Part shown: positions 21,217 to 29,634 of the stretch, piece after piece
Position numbering within the stretch: position 1 is the stretch's first letter
Layout: each line of letters opens with the position of its first letter
Assembly: GCA_035532295.1 (NCBI GenBank)
Contig: DATKRH010000242.1
Coordinates: 1-64,000, forward strand
DNA from: DASUBV01 sp035532295
GTDB taxonomy: Bacteria; Actinomycetota; Actinomycetes; Streptosporangiales; Streptosporangiaceae
Reading direction: 5' to 3'
DNA: 64,000 nt
Translations under genes and position numbers: made by a program
The notes under the pieces: generated by a model
Database searches by the model: none
Told to the model about the DNA's origin: nothing
What the model saw: only the letters and a program-made list of their open reading frames with translations

Positions 21217-21552
21217 GTGGCACAGAAGGTCTCAGTCACATTCGCTTGCGACTACGACTCTAAAGAGATTCCGGACGGCGAGCAGCTCACGCGGGCGTTC
21301 AGCCTCGATGGCCGGGACTACGAGATTGACCTATGCGAGAAGCACAGCCAGAAGTTCGACGAGGCGCTGGCGCGGTTCGCCGAGAAGGCCCGCAGGGTCA
21401 CCGGCCGGGTCAGCCGACCCAAGCGCCGGACTGCGGCGCACCGCCAGCGCAGTGCTGATATCCGCGCATGGGCCAAGCGCAGCGGGATCGAGGTGAGCGA
21501 TCGCGGCCGGATTCCGGCCCAGGTCATCGCCAAGTACGAGGCGAGTCACTAG
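21217..21552 (+). CDS. lsr2: Lsr2-family nucleoid-associated protein
   Basis: Lsr2 bridges AT-rich DNA and silences foreign genes in actinobacteria (H-NS-like). The 111-aa product starts VAQKVSVTF (the Lsr2 N-terminal strand), has the dimerisation part SLDGRDYEIDLCEKHSQKF and the C-terminal DNA-binding module IRAWAKRSGIEVSDRGRIPAQVI. Its RGR is the minor-groove contact. The start is GTG at 21217 with ggaggggg upstream; a longer frame from 21154 has no family similarity. The N-terminal half (FACDYDSKEIPDGEQL) differs from the usual DDLDG form, so this may be a second paralogue rather than the main lsr2. Confidence 0.88.
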   Translation: MAQKVSVTFACDYDSKEIPDGEQLTRAFSLDGRDYEIDLCEKHSQKFDEALARFAEKARRVTGRVSRPKRRTAAHRQRSADIRAWAKRSGIEVSDRGRIPAQVIAKYEASH

Positions 21553-21559
21553 CCCAGGT

Positions 21560-21635
21560 ACGCCGTCGCGCTGGTGCGCGGCCCGGTGGCCGGCCTGTGC
21601 CGGCGCCAGGGTCCGCGCTGCCAGCGCGACGGCGT
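21560..21635. terminator. 15-bp perfect inverted repeat between convergent lsr2 and mscS
   Basis: ACGCCGTCGCGCTGG at 21560-21574 is exactly complementary to 21621-21635. The 46-base loop is itself rich in complementary GC tracts. The element begins 8 bases after the lsr2 stop. It is probably a bidirectional transcription terminator, but a stable structured RNA is also possible. Confidence 0.65.
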
Positions 21636-21653
21636 TAGCGCCGGCGGCTAACG
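21633..21653. terminator. Second hairpin overlapping the mscS stop codon
   Basis: CGTTAGC (21633-21639), a 7-base loop and GCTAACG (21647-21653) form a perfect stem. It abuts the larger inverted repeat and overlaps the minus-strand stop codon at 21648-21650. Confidence 0.45.
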
Positions 21654-22334
21654 GGGATCAGCGGGCAGAGCCGGCTCGGCCGGCGGCTCCGGCATGGGCG
21701 GGATCGGCCCGACGACGGCCGCGAGGGCCTGGGAGTTGGGCACGAAGACCAGGCCGTCCGACGTCTCCAGGCGGACATAGGTGATGCTGATATCGACGAC
21801 GGTGCCGTCGAGCACGCCGCCGAGCGCGCCCGCGCGGAGCCGCACCGCGTCTCCGACCCGGAAGGGCCGCGCGAACAGCAGCACCATGCCCGCGAAGAGG
21901 TTGGCGAGGGACTGCTGGGCGGCGATGCCGAGCAGCACGCCGGTGACGGCTCCGCCGAGCACGAGGTTCCCCGCCGGCGCGTCGGCCAGCTTGAAGGCGA
22001 TCAGCAGCGAGGTGAAGATGCCCACCAGCACTAGCGCGTACCGGGTCACGCCGGCGTGAGCCGCCCCGATGACCGGCCGCAGCAGATTCCTGGCCTGGCC
22101 GGACAGGCCGAAGGACGCGGCGATCCCGAAGACGAGGAACGCGGCCGAGCCACCGTAGATCAGCGCATTCTTCGTGGCCGAGTCCAGGTAGCTGGCATGC
22201 CGGCCGAACTCGACGGCAGCCACGCAGCACAGGGCCAGGACCAGGGCGATGATGGACCGCCACGGCCTGGTCCTGGCCTTCACCTTGGCTACCTGCCCGG
22301 CCATGTCAAGCTGGCGGCGTTCGTGTAGGTCCAC
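21648..22334 (-). CDS. Small mechanosensitive channel, MscS family
   Basis: The 228-aa membrane protein has about four hydrophobic segments. The last is the MscS pore helix region (GNLVLGGAVTGVLLGIAAQQSLANLFAGMVL), followed by the beta domain RPFRVGDAVRLRAG, GTVVDISITYVRLETSDG and VFVPNSQAL. MscS channels open under membrane tension to release solutes. The cytoplasmic cage is short: the protein ends soon after the beta domain in a Pro-rich tail, as in many compact actinobacterial forms. Confidence 0.9.
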   Translation of the reverse strand: MDLHERRQLDMAGQVAKVKARTRPWRSIIALVLALCCVAAVEFGRHASYLDSATKNALIYGGSAAFLVFGIAASFGLSGQARNLLRPVIGAAHAGVTRYALVLVGIFTSLLIAFKLADAPAGNLVLGGAVTGVLLGIAAQQSLANLFAGMVLLFARPFRVGDAVRLRAGALGGVLDGTVVDISITYVRLETSDGLVFVPNSQALAAVVGPIPPMPEPPAEPALPADPR

Positions 22335-22453
22335 ATTCCTACGCTATCGGCCCCAGACACGCGCGAGCCCGGCGGCGCAGACGGCCGCCAGGCTCACGCG
22401 ATGACCTTCCGGCTGGGTGTTCTGTGGACGGTTCTGGCTGAAACGGTACCGGT

Positions 22454-23083
22454 TTAGACGGTTCTGCTGAGGTTCAGCAGGGGCCGGCCGACCGGCGCTA
22501 CGGCCCGGCCCGACATCCCGTTAAGGACGCCCGCGGCCGAGGTGTACCAGGCGACCAGCGCGGTGAGGACGCCGAGGTAGCCACCGACCTTGGTCATGCT
22601 GGCGCTGCCCGCGAAACCTCCGATGAACAGGAATATCTCGGTTAGCTCCAGTGTCAGGAAGACCCCGAACACGGCCGCGTTGACCTGCGTGCTGGCGATC
22701 AGCATGTAGGTGTTGAAGATGGCGAAGGACAGCAGGATCCAGCCGAGGTCCTTGTCCGCCGCCGTCCCGATGGCGTGCGGCGCGACCAGCAGCGCCCACA
22801 GGCCCAGGCCGATCCAGAACCCGCCATACGTCGAGAAGGCGGTGGCGCCGAACACGTTCCCGTTGCGGAATTCCCACATGCCGGCGAGCAACTGAATGAA
22901 GCCGCCGTAGGCAAAGGCATAGCCGAGCCAGTCGCTTCCGGTGGAATTCTTCGCCCAGCCCGCGTTGACCGCCGACAGCAGGAACGTGGTCAGCGCGAAG
23001 GCGGCTAGCCCGAGCGGCGCCGGATCGGCGATTCCGGTGACCGCCCGCGCGACCGGAGCTGGAGCATCATCGGTGGTGCTCAA
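22454..23083 (-). CDS. Acetate uptake transporter, GPR1/FUN34/SatP family
   Basis: The 209-aa protein has six hydrophobic segments and the family signature ADPAPLGLAAFALTTFLLS (canonical NPAPLGL, here with Asp first), then YAFAYGGFIQLLAGMWEFRNGN. SatP-type proteins carry acetate and succinate with protons. The start ATG at 23083 follows a gaggaaagcc ribosome-binding site. It appears monocistronic, with a 340-base upstream region. Confidence 0.92.
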   Translation of the reverse strand: MSTTDDAPAPVARAVTGIADPAPLGLAAFALTTFLLSAVNAGWAKNSTGSDWLGYAFAYGGFIQLLAGMWEFRNGNVFGATAFSTYGGFWIGLGLWALLVAPHAIGTAADKDLGWILLSFAIFNTYMLIASTQVNAAVFGVFLTLELTEIFLFIGGFAGSASMTKVGGYLGVLTALVAWYTSAAGVLNGMSGRAVAPVGRPLLNLSRTV

Positions 23084-23423
23084 TGGCTTTCCTCCTGAGT
23101 GGAAGGCCGCCGCGGCCGCGAGCCGAGATGGCCGCAGCTCGGGCAGGCGCTCGGATAGGCAGGACGGCGTGATGACCAGACCAGGGCGACGGGCCGGCCA
23201 GGCAAGATATGCCCTGCTGCCGGAAACGAGCAGTCCGTGGCTCGGAGTACGAAAACGGCCATTCGTAGCCTTCCCGTGTCTTCATACCGGGCTCCCTAGA
23301 ACCAGGCAGAAGATCTTGCCATGAGCGTAACTCTGACGGCCTTCGTTTGGGGAGACCCAGGTTCCAGCCTTTGCCGACTTTCCGGTTTCCGGGTGGGGCT
23401 CAGCAGTAGTTTCGAAAACCGGG
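23084..23423. other. 340-bp intergenic region upstream of the acetate transporter
   Basis: It presumably holds the transporter promoter and the end of the two-RCK gene transcript. The minus-strand segment around 23290-23400 is less GC-rich than its surroundings and has purine-rich stretches. I considered a riboswitch but could not match any known consensus. No convincing coding frame. Confidence 0.4.
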
Positions 23424-25097
23424 CTAGCCGGGTTCCGGGCGGTCGAGCACCGAGTCCGCCCGCCCGAGCACGGTGGACAGGCCCGCCCGGGTCGCCAGGA
23501 CGAAGACGCGGTCCCGTGCCGCCAGCCGGTAGTCCTGCCGGGGGGACCAGTCCAGCTCGGCGGCACCTGACCGGCGCAGGGCGATGACCCGCACCGCACT
23601 GCGGTCGTGGATGTCCCCGATCGGCGCGCCGGTCAGCTCCGCGCCGCCGCGGACGGGCACGTCGGCGATCACCAGCACGTGCCGGCCGACGGCGATGGTG
23701 CGCAGCACCTGGTGGTCGAGCATCGCCGCCGCGAACACCGGGGCGGCCAGGTAGGAGACCGACCGGGAGATGGTGTTGCTGATCGTCTGCTGGACGCGGA
23801 GCGCGAGGTCGTCGTCGTAGAGCCGGACGACGACTCGCGGGTGCTCCGCCAGCGCGCGGGCGTGCAGGGCCGTCTCCAGGTTAACGATGTCGCTGTCGGT
23901 GACGGACACCAGGGCCTGGCAGCTGTCGATGCCGGCCGTCCGCAGCGTCTCCTCGCGGTGCGTCTCGCCGATGACCACCTTGAGGCCCAGCCGGCGGGCC
24001 ATCGCCAGCCCGGACGCGGTCTCGCTCTTGTCCACGCAGACCACGTCGACACCGAGGTCATGGAGCTGGCCGACGATCCGGGTCCCCACGTTGCCGAGGC
24101 CGGCGACGATGACATGGTCGCTGATGGGCCGCTCGGCGCCGGCCACGGAGCCGGTGAGGCGAGCGCCCACGACCGCCGCGGTGAGCAGGGGCAGGAAGGC
24201 CAGCCCGTCGAAGGTCAGCAGGAACTGGGCCACCTTCTCCGGGGCCGGCAGCTGCGGGCTGGTCACGGCGGTCCCCGCCGCGTCCAGGAGCGTGAGGTAC
24301 AGGGCGTCGCTCGCCGAGAAGTGGCTGGCGGTCGTCAGCAGGATGAAGCCGATGACCAGGACGCCGATCAGCGCGGCGAAGGCCGCTCCGATCCGGTGGC
24401 CGAACAGGGATCGCCCTAGCCGCAGGGCGGCGCTCAGCGGGTGGCGTCGCTGGCGCTCCAGCGGGTTGCGGGGCGTGCCGTCGGCGATCGCCAGCACCAG
24501 GCCGGTGGTCGCCTCCTGCGCCGGCCGCAGGTCCGGCTCGCTGGACTCGGCGCCGGAGGCCAGCCCGCAGACGATGTGCCCCGCGCGGACTTCCTCGCGT
24601 CGCGCCACGTAGAGCGTGCGGCCCGACAGCCGGACATGGCTGGGCGCGGGCTCGCCGAGGGCCGCGGCCACGAAGGCGGGCGCGGACATGGCTGACTCCG
24701 ACAGGACGGCGCAGTCGGCGAAGAACGTCCGGATCCGCTCCCCGAGGCCCGTATTGAAGATGGCGATGACGAGCCGCAGGCCCGGGTTAATCTCCTGAGC
24801 GCGCAGCGCCGCATGGAAGTTGCCGAGATCGTCCTGGTCCAGCAGCGCCAGGCCGCGCGCGGTGCCCAGGTCGGCCTCCAGGAATGCCTGCCGGTCGGCC
24901 TCCGCCCGCTCGATGATCCGGACGCCGGGCAGGGCGGCGAGTTGCGGCCCGTGGCTGCGGCTGGCCGACGGCAGGATGACCGTGACCCGCTCGGCGTACC
25001 TGACGGTCAGTTCCTCCACCATCCGGAACGCCAGGGCGTCGCCGCCGCACACGACGAGGTGATCGCGCCGGGCGCGCGGGCGCAGGGTAGGAGGCAT
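23424..25097 (-). CDS. Two-RCK (TrkA-N) membrane protein, potassium-channel-like, with degenerate filter
   Basis: The 557-aa protein has an N-terminal TrkA-N/Rossmann domain (HLVVCGGDALAFRMVEEL). Next comes a membrane module of two helices (about residues 238-262 and 288-312), then a second TrkA-N domain (HVIVAGLGNVGTRIVGQL, VVCVDKSE) and a TrkA-C-like end. This is the plan of ion channels gated through RCK domains. The segment between the helices, SDALYLTLLDAAGTAVTS, aligns with a pore loop but lacks the potassium filter TxGYG. It may be a divergent channel or a sensor. It follows pgl by 15 bases and may be co-transcribed. Confidence 0.75.
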   Translation of the reverse strand: MPPTLRPRARRDHLVVCGGDALAFRMVEELTVRYAERVTVILPSASRSHGPQLAALPGVRIIERAEADRQAFLEADLGTARGLALLDQDDLGNFHAALRAQEINPGLRLVIAIFNTGLGERIRTFFADCAVLSESAMSAPAFVAAALGEPAPSHVRLSGRTLYVARREEVRAGHIVCGLASGAESSEPDLRPAQEATTGLVLAIADGTPRNPLERQRRHPLSAALRLGRSLFGHRIGAAFAALIGVLVIGFILLTTASHFSASDALYLTLLDAAGTAVTSPQLPAPEKVAQFLLTFDGLAFLPLLTAAVVGARLTGSVAGAERPISDHVIVAGLGNVGTRIVGQLHDLGVDVVCVDKSETASGLAMARRLGLKVVIGETHREETLRTAGIDSCQALVSVTDSDIVNLETALHARALAEHPRVVVRLYDDDLALRVQQTISNTISRSVSYLAAPVFAAAMLDHQVLRTIAVGRHVLVIADVPVRGGAELTGAPIGDIHDRSAVRVIALRRSGAAELDWSPRQDYRLAARDRVFVLATRAGLSTVLGRADSVLDRPEPG

Positions 25098-25112
25098 GGC
25101 GCGATCTGCGCG

Positions 25113-25880
25113 TCAGGGTGACGCGATGCGGCCGAGCTGTGCAGGCACCTCGGCCGCCGCCGCCCGGTCGAGCAGCAGCAGCGTCTGCTGGCGGCCTCGG
25201 GCGCCGGCGGCGGGTACCTGGACGGGCCCGGCGCCCGACAGCGCGAGCCGCACCGCGGGCGCCTTGTCGGCGCCCGATGCGATGATCCAGACATCACGGG
25301 CCGCCAGGATGGCGGGCCGGGTCAGGGTCAGCCGGGTCGGCGGCGGCTTGGGGGCGCCGTGGACGGCCACCACGGTGCGTTCTTGCTCATAGTTGGCCGG
25401 CAGGCCGGGGAACAGCGACGCGACGTGCGCGTCCGGCCCGATGCCGAGCAGCAGCACGTCAAACGACGGCACGTCGCCATGGTCCTCGGGCCGCGCGGCG
25501 GCGCGCAGCCAGTCGGCGTACCGGTCGGCGGCGGCCTCCGGGTTGTCGCCGTCGGGCCCGTCGGAGGCGGGCATCGGGTGCACCCGGTCGGGGCTGATGT
25601 CGATGTGGTCCAGCAGCGCGGCGCGGGCGCCGGTCTCGTTCCGCTCCGGGTGGCCCGACGGCAGGAACCGCTCGTCACCCCACCAGATGTCGACGCGGCG
25701 CCAGTCGATGGCGTCCCGGGCCGGAGCGGCTGCCAGTTCGGCTAGCACCCGGGTGCCGATGCCGCCGCCGGTGAGGACCAGCGAGGCGGAGGCGCCCGCC
25801 GCGCAGGCGTCCACCAGGCGGGTCACCAGCCGGGCGGCGACGGCCTGCGCCAGCAGTTCGGCGTCGCGGTGCACGAGCAC
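25113..25880 (-). CDS. pgl: 6-phosphogluconolactonase
   Basis: It hydrolyses 6-phosphogluconolactone in the oxidative pentose phosphate pathway. The 255-aa protein shows the SugarP-isomerase-like pattern LVLTGGGIGTRVLAEL, VDIWWGDERFLPSGHPERN, FDVLLLGIGPDAHVASLFPG and ARDVWIIASGADKA. It is last of the pentose phosphate genes, 19 bases after opcA, with the two-RCK gene just behind. Confidence 0.94.
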   Translation of the reverse strand: MLVHRDAELLAQAVAARLVTRLVDACAAGASASLVLTGGGIGTRVLAELAAAPARDAIDWRRVDIWWGDERFLPSGHPERNETGARAALLDHIDISPDRVHPMPASDGPDGDNPEAAADRYADWLRAAARPEDHGDVPSFDVLLLGIGPDAHVASLFPGLPANYEQERTVVAVHGAPKPPPTRLTLTRPAILAARDVWIIASGADKAPAVRLALSGAGPVQVPAAGARGRQQTLLLLDRAAAAEVPAQLGRIASP

Positions 25881-25899
25881 CTGAGGCGCGCTGATGGCG

Positions 25900-26817
25900 C
25901 TACCGCCAGTCAGCCGGGACGGCGGCGAACGCCGCGGCCAGGGTCTCGCCGTAGATCTCGTCCGGGTTCAGCCGCCGCAGTTCCTCGGCGAGCAGTTCGG
26001 CCGTGTCCCGCCGCTGCAGCGCGACGTGCCGGTCCGGCTGGCCCGGCCGGCTCAGCGTCGCGGTGCGGCCATCTGGCCGGGTGATCGTGATCTCGCCGTC
26101 GTCGACGGCGAACGACACCCCCGTGATCCCGGGGCCGCCGGAGATTTCCCGGCTAACGGGCACGTCCAGGCGGCTGGACAGCCAGGCCGCTAGCAGGTCG
26201 GCTGTCGGATTGCCCTCCTCGGCGGAGACGGTCCCGCCGCGGACGGCCTCGTCGGTCTGGTCGATCGTGGCGGCGAGCAGGGATCGCCACGACGTCGCCC
26301 TCGTCCAGCTCAGGTCCGTGTCGCCGGGCCGGTAGGCCAGGGCGAGCCCGTGCAGCGCCTCGGCCGGGCTGCTGGCCGCGGCGGCATCGGTCACGCGACG
26401 CTGCGCCAGGGCCCCCAGCGGCTCGCCCGAGGGGACATCAGGGCCGTTGCCCGGCCACCAGGTGACCACCGGCGTGTCGGGCACCAGCAGCGGCATGACG
26501 ACGGAGTCGGGGTGCAGGCTCATCGGCCCGTACAGGCGCAGCAGCACCGTCTGCCCGGCGGCGCCGTCACCGGACCTGATCTCCGCGTCCAGCCGGGACG
26601 ACCCGCTGGAGCCGCGGCTGATCACGCCGAGTATCCGGCAGGGATGCTCCCGGCCGGCCTGGTTGGCCGCGCGCACCGCGTCGTGCTGCCGGGACTCGTC
26701 GGTCATGATGATCAGGTTGAGCACCACGCCCGTCGTGGGACCGCCGAGCTGGTCCCTGGCCCTGGTCAGGGCGCCCCGGATCTCGCCGGTGGTGGTGTCG
26801 GTCAGGTCGATGAGCAT
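25900..26817 (-). CDS. opcA: Glucose-6-phosphate dehydrogenase assembly protein OpcA
   Basis: OpcA is needed for full activity of Zwf in cyanobacteria and actinobacteria. The 305-aa product starts MLIDLTDTTTGEIRGAL and has VVLNLIIMTDE, HPCRILGVISR and the conserved PVVTWWPGNGPDVP. It lies directly after zwf (42 bases), the usual arrangement. The protein has no recognisable catalytic site. Confidence 0.94.
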   Translation of the reverse strand: MLIDLTDTTTGEIRGALTRARDQLGGPTTGVVLNLIIMTDESRQHDAVRAANQAGREHPCRILGVISRGSSGSSRLDAEIRSGDGAAGQTVLLRLYGPMSLHPDSVVMPLLVPDTPVVTWWPGNGPDVPSGEPLGALAQRRVTDAAAASSPAEALHGLALAYRPGDTDLSWTRATSWRSLLAATIDQTDEAVRGGTVSAEEGNPTADLLAAWLSSRLDVPVSREISGGPGITGVSFAVDDGEITITRPDGRTATLSRPGQPDRHVALQRRDTAELLAEELRRLNPDEIYGETLAAAFAAVPADWR

Positions 26818-26859
26818 GCGGCCTCTTCTTCGCTAGCAATCCCTGGCGGTCGCCGGCAC

Positions 26860-28410
26860 CTAGATTCGGCGCCAGGCCCGGCCGTCGCGCCCGATCAGCG
26901 CGTCGGCGCCCGGCGGCCCCGCGGTGCCGGCCGGGTACTGTTCTGGCTTGTCGTGGCCGGCCCAGTACTCCTCGATCGGGTCGAGGATCTGCCAGGACAG
27001 CTCGACCTCCTCCTGGCGAGGGAACAGCGGGGGATCGCCGATGAGCACGTCCAGCAGCAGCCGCTCGTAGGCCTCGGGGCTCGACTCGGTGAACGACTCG
27101 CCGTAGGCGAAGTCCATGTTCACGTCGCGGACCTCCATGGCCGAGCCGGGTACCTTGGAGCCGAACCTGACGGTCACGCCCTCGTCCGGCTGCACCCTGA
27201 TCACCAGGGCGTTCTGGCCGAGCTCCTCGGTGTCGGTGGCGGCGAATGGCAGGTGCGGCGCCCGCTGGAACAGCACCGCGATCTCCGTCATCCGGGACGG
27301 CAGCCGCTTGCCCGTGCGCAGGTAGAAGGGCACCCCCGCCCAGCGCCTGGTGTCGATGGTCAGCCGCAGCGCCGCGTAGGTCTCGGTGGTGGAGTCCGGG
27401 GCGATGCCGTCTTCCTCCAGGAAGCCGCGCACCTCGATGCCGCCCTGCCAGCCCGCGCCGTACTGGCCGCGGGCGGTGCCGATGGCCATGTCCTCGGGGA
27501 TCTTGACCGCCGACAGCACCTTCTCCTTCTCCGCGCGCAGTGAGTCCGCCGAGAAGGAGACGGGCTCCTCCATCGCGGTCAGCGCCAGGAGCTGGAGCAG
27601 GTGGTTCTGGATGACGTCGCGCGCGGCCCCGATGCCGTCGTAGTATCCGGCGCGGCCGCCGATCCCGATGTCCTCGGCCATCGTGATCTGGACATGGTCC
27701 ACGTAGCTGCGGTTCCAGATCGGCTCGAACAGGGAGTTGGCAAAGCGCAGCGCCAGCAGGTTCTGGACGGTCTCCTTGCCGAGGTAGTGGTCGATGCGGA
27801 AGACCGTCCCGGACGGGAAGACCGCGGACAGGATGTTGTTGAGCTCCCGCGCGCTGGCCAGGTCATGGCCGAACGGTTTCTCGATGACCACCCGCCGCCA
27901 CGGCTTGCGGTCGCCGTTTGAATCAGCGCTGTCGCGCTCCGGCGGCGTGGACAGGCCGGACCGCTTGAGCTGCTGGACCACCTGCTGGAAGGCCTTGGGC
28001 GGGACGGACAGGTAGAACGCGTAGTTGCCGCCGGTCCCGCGCTCGGCGTCGAGCTGCGCGACGGTCTGGGCGAGCTGGTCGAAGGCAGCATCGTCGGCGA
28101 ACTCGCCGGACACGAAGCGCACGCCCTCCGACAGCTGCTGCCAGACCTCCTCGCGGAACGGCGTCCGCGAATGCGCCTTCACCGCGTCGTGCGTGACCTG
28201 GGCGAAGTCCTCGTCCTCCCAGTCACGGCGAGCGAAGCCCACGAGCGAGAAGCCCGGCGGCAGCAGGCCGCGGTTGGCCAGGTCGTAGATGGCCGGGAGC
28301 AGCTTCTTGCTGGCCAGGTCCCCGGTCACGCCGAACAAGACGAGGACGCACGGCCCCGCGACCCGGGGGATCCGCCGGTCCCGCGGGTCGCGCAGCGGGT
28401 TGGGGATCAT
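26860..28410 (-). CDS. zwf: Glucose-6-phosphate 1-dehydrogenase
   Basis: It oxidises glucose-6-phosphate with NADP+ as the entry to the pentose phosphate pathway. The 516-aa protein shows the nucleotide motif LVLFGVTGDLASKKLLPA, the substrate site FRIDHYLGKE and MAEDIGIGGRAGYYDGIGAARDV. The start is ATG at 28410 (MIPNPLRDPRDRR) behind an ideal ggagga site. A frame reaching 28572 adds 54 residues that only overlap the end of tal. Order is tkt-tal-zwf-opcA-pgl. Confidence 0.96.
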   Translation of the reverse strand: MIPNPLRDPRDRRIPRVAGPCVLVLFGVTGDLASKKLLPAIYDLANRGLLPPGFSLVGFARRDWEDEDFAQVTHDAVKAHSRTPFREEVWQQLSEGVRFVSGEFADDAAFDQLAQTVAQLDAERGTGGNYAFYLSVPPKAFQQVVQQLKRSGLSTPPERDSADSNGDRKPWRRVVIEKPFGHDLASARELNNILSAVFPSGTVFRIDHYLGKETVQNLLALRFANSLFEPIWNRSYVDHVQITMAEDIGIGGRAGYYDGIGAARDVIQNHLLQLLALTAMEEPVSFSADSLRAEKEKVLSAVKIPEDMAIGTARGQYGAGWQGGIEVRGFLEEDGIAPDSTTETYAALRLTIDTRRWAGVPFYLRTGKRLPSRMTEIAVLFQRAPHLPFAATDTEELGQNALVIRVQPDEGVTVRFGSKVPGSAMEVRDVNMDFAYGESFTESSPEAYERLLLDVLIGDPPLFPRQEEVELSWQILDPIEEYWAGHDKPEQYPAGTAGPPGADALIGRDGRAWRRI

Positions 28411-28450
28411 CGCCGTCCTCCGGTCGTCAGCTTTCGCGCGGGCCAGTTCG

Positions 28451-29575
28451 TCACAGGCTGCCCTTAGCGGCCATTTCGGACTTGATGGTGTCCAGCAGCT
28501 GGTTCCAGGAGGTGGCGAACTTCTCCACGCCCTCGTCCTCCAGCACCTGCACCACGTCGTCGTAGCTGACACCGACGGCCGCGAGTTGCTCGAAGTACCG
28601 CCGGGCCCCGTCGTAGGTGCCGTGAATGGTGTCGCCGCGCACGTCGCCGTGGCCGGCTATCGCGTGCAGCGTCGGCTCGGGCATCGTGTTCACGGTCCCG
28701 GCCGCGACCAGGTCCGTGACGTACATGGTGTCCTTGTACGCGGGGTTCTTGGTGCTGGTCGACGCCCACAGCGGCCGCTGCGGGCGAGCGCCGCGGCCCT
28801 GGAGGGCCGCCCACCGGCTGGTGGCCGACCGCTGCTCGAACAGCTCGTAGGCCAGCCGCGCGTTCTCGATCGCGGCCCGGCCGCGCAGCGCCAGCGCGTC
28901 GGCCGAGCCGATCTTCTCCAGCCGCCCGTCCACCTCGGTGTCGACGCGGCTGACGAAGAACGACGCCACCGACGCGATGGCGCAGAGGTCGTGGCCGGCC
29001 GCGTCGGCGGCTTCCAGGCCCGCCATGTACGCGTCGATGACCTCGCCGTATCGTTCCAGCGAGAAGATCAGCGTGACGTTGACGCTGATACCCTGCGCAA
29101 GCGTCTGAGTGATCGCCGGCAGGCCCTCGGTCGTGGCGGGGATCTTGATATACATATTCGGCCGGTCCACCGCCCACCACAGCGCCTTCGCCTCGGCGAT
29201 GGTCTTGACGCTGTCCCGCGCGATCCGCGGGTCGACCTCGATCGAGACTCGCCCGTCCAGGCCGCCGGAGGCGTCATAGGCCGGGCGCAGCACGTCCGCG
29301 GCCCAGCGGATGTCGTAGGTGGTGATGGCCCGGGATGCCTCGTCGAGGGTGACGTCGCGGATCTGCAGGTCGGCGATCTGCTCGTCGTAGGCGTCGCCCT
29401 TGGACAGGGCACTGGCGAAGATGGTGGGGTTGGACGTCACGCCAACGACATGGAAGTCGCGCATCAGCGCGGCCAGGTTGCCCGTGCGCAGCCGCTCCCG
29501 GCTGATGTCATCGAGCCACACTGCCACGCCGAGCGCGCTCAGCTGCCCCAGCTTGTCGTCGGGCTGGGTCGTCAT
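28451..29575 (-). CDS. tal: Transaldolase
   Basis: It transfers dihydroxyacetone units in the non-oxidative pentose phosphate pathway. The 374-aa actinobacterial-type protein has VTSNPTIFASAL near the N-terminus, the Schiff-base lysine segment MYIKIPATTEGLPAI, ISVNVTLIFSLERY and the WASTSTKNPAYKD block. Length fits the long actinobacterial class. ATG at 29575 follows a gaagga site. It lies 59 bases after tkt. Confidence 0.95.
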   Translation of the reverse strand: MTTQPDDKLGQLSALGVAVWLDDISRERLRTGNLAALMRDFHVVGVTSNPTIFASALSKGDAYDEQIADLQIRDVTLDEASRAITTYDIRWAADVLRPAYDASGGLDGRVSIEVDPRIARDSVKTIAEAKALWWAVDRPNMYIKIPATTEGLPAITQTLAQGISVNVTLIFSLERYGEVIDAYMAGLEAADAAGHDLCAIASVASFFVSRVDTEVDGRLEKIGSADALALRGRAAIENARLAYELFEQRSATSRWAALQGRGARPQRPLWASTSTKNPAYKDTMYVTDLVAAGTVNTMPEPTLHAIAGHGDVRGDTIHGTYDGARRYFEQLAAVGVSYDDVVQVLEDEGVEKFATSWNQLLDTIKSEMAAKGSL

Positions 29576-29634
29576 GACTTTCTCCTTCTAGCTTGCTCAA
29601 TAGCTTCGGGGCTCGGCTGCTTCGGCGCAGCCTG

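Noticed and set aside
23084..23423. Possible riboswitch upstream of the acetate transporter
   Set aside because: The segment has GGAAA-type and paired GC tracts, but I could not match it to any known riboswitch core, and the distance to the gene is long.
28411..28572. 54-residue N-terminal extension of zwf
   Set aside because: It overlaps the end of tal, has no family similarity, and a strong ribosome-binding site precedes the ATG at 28410.
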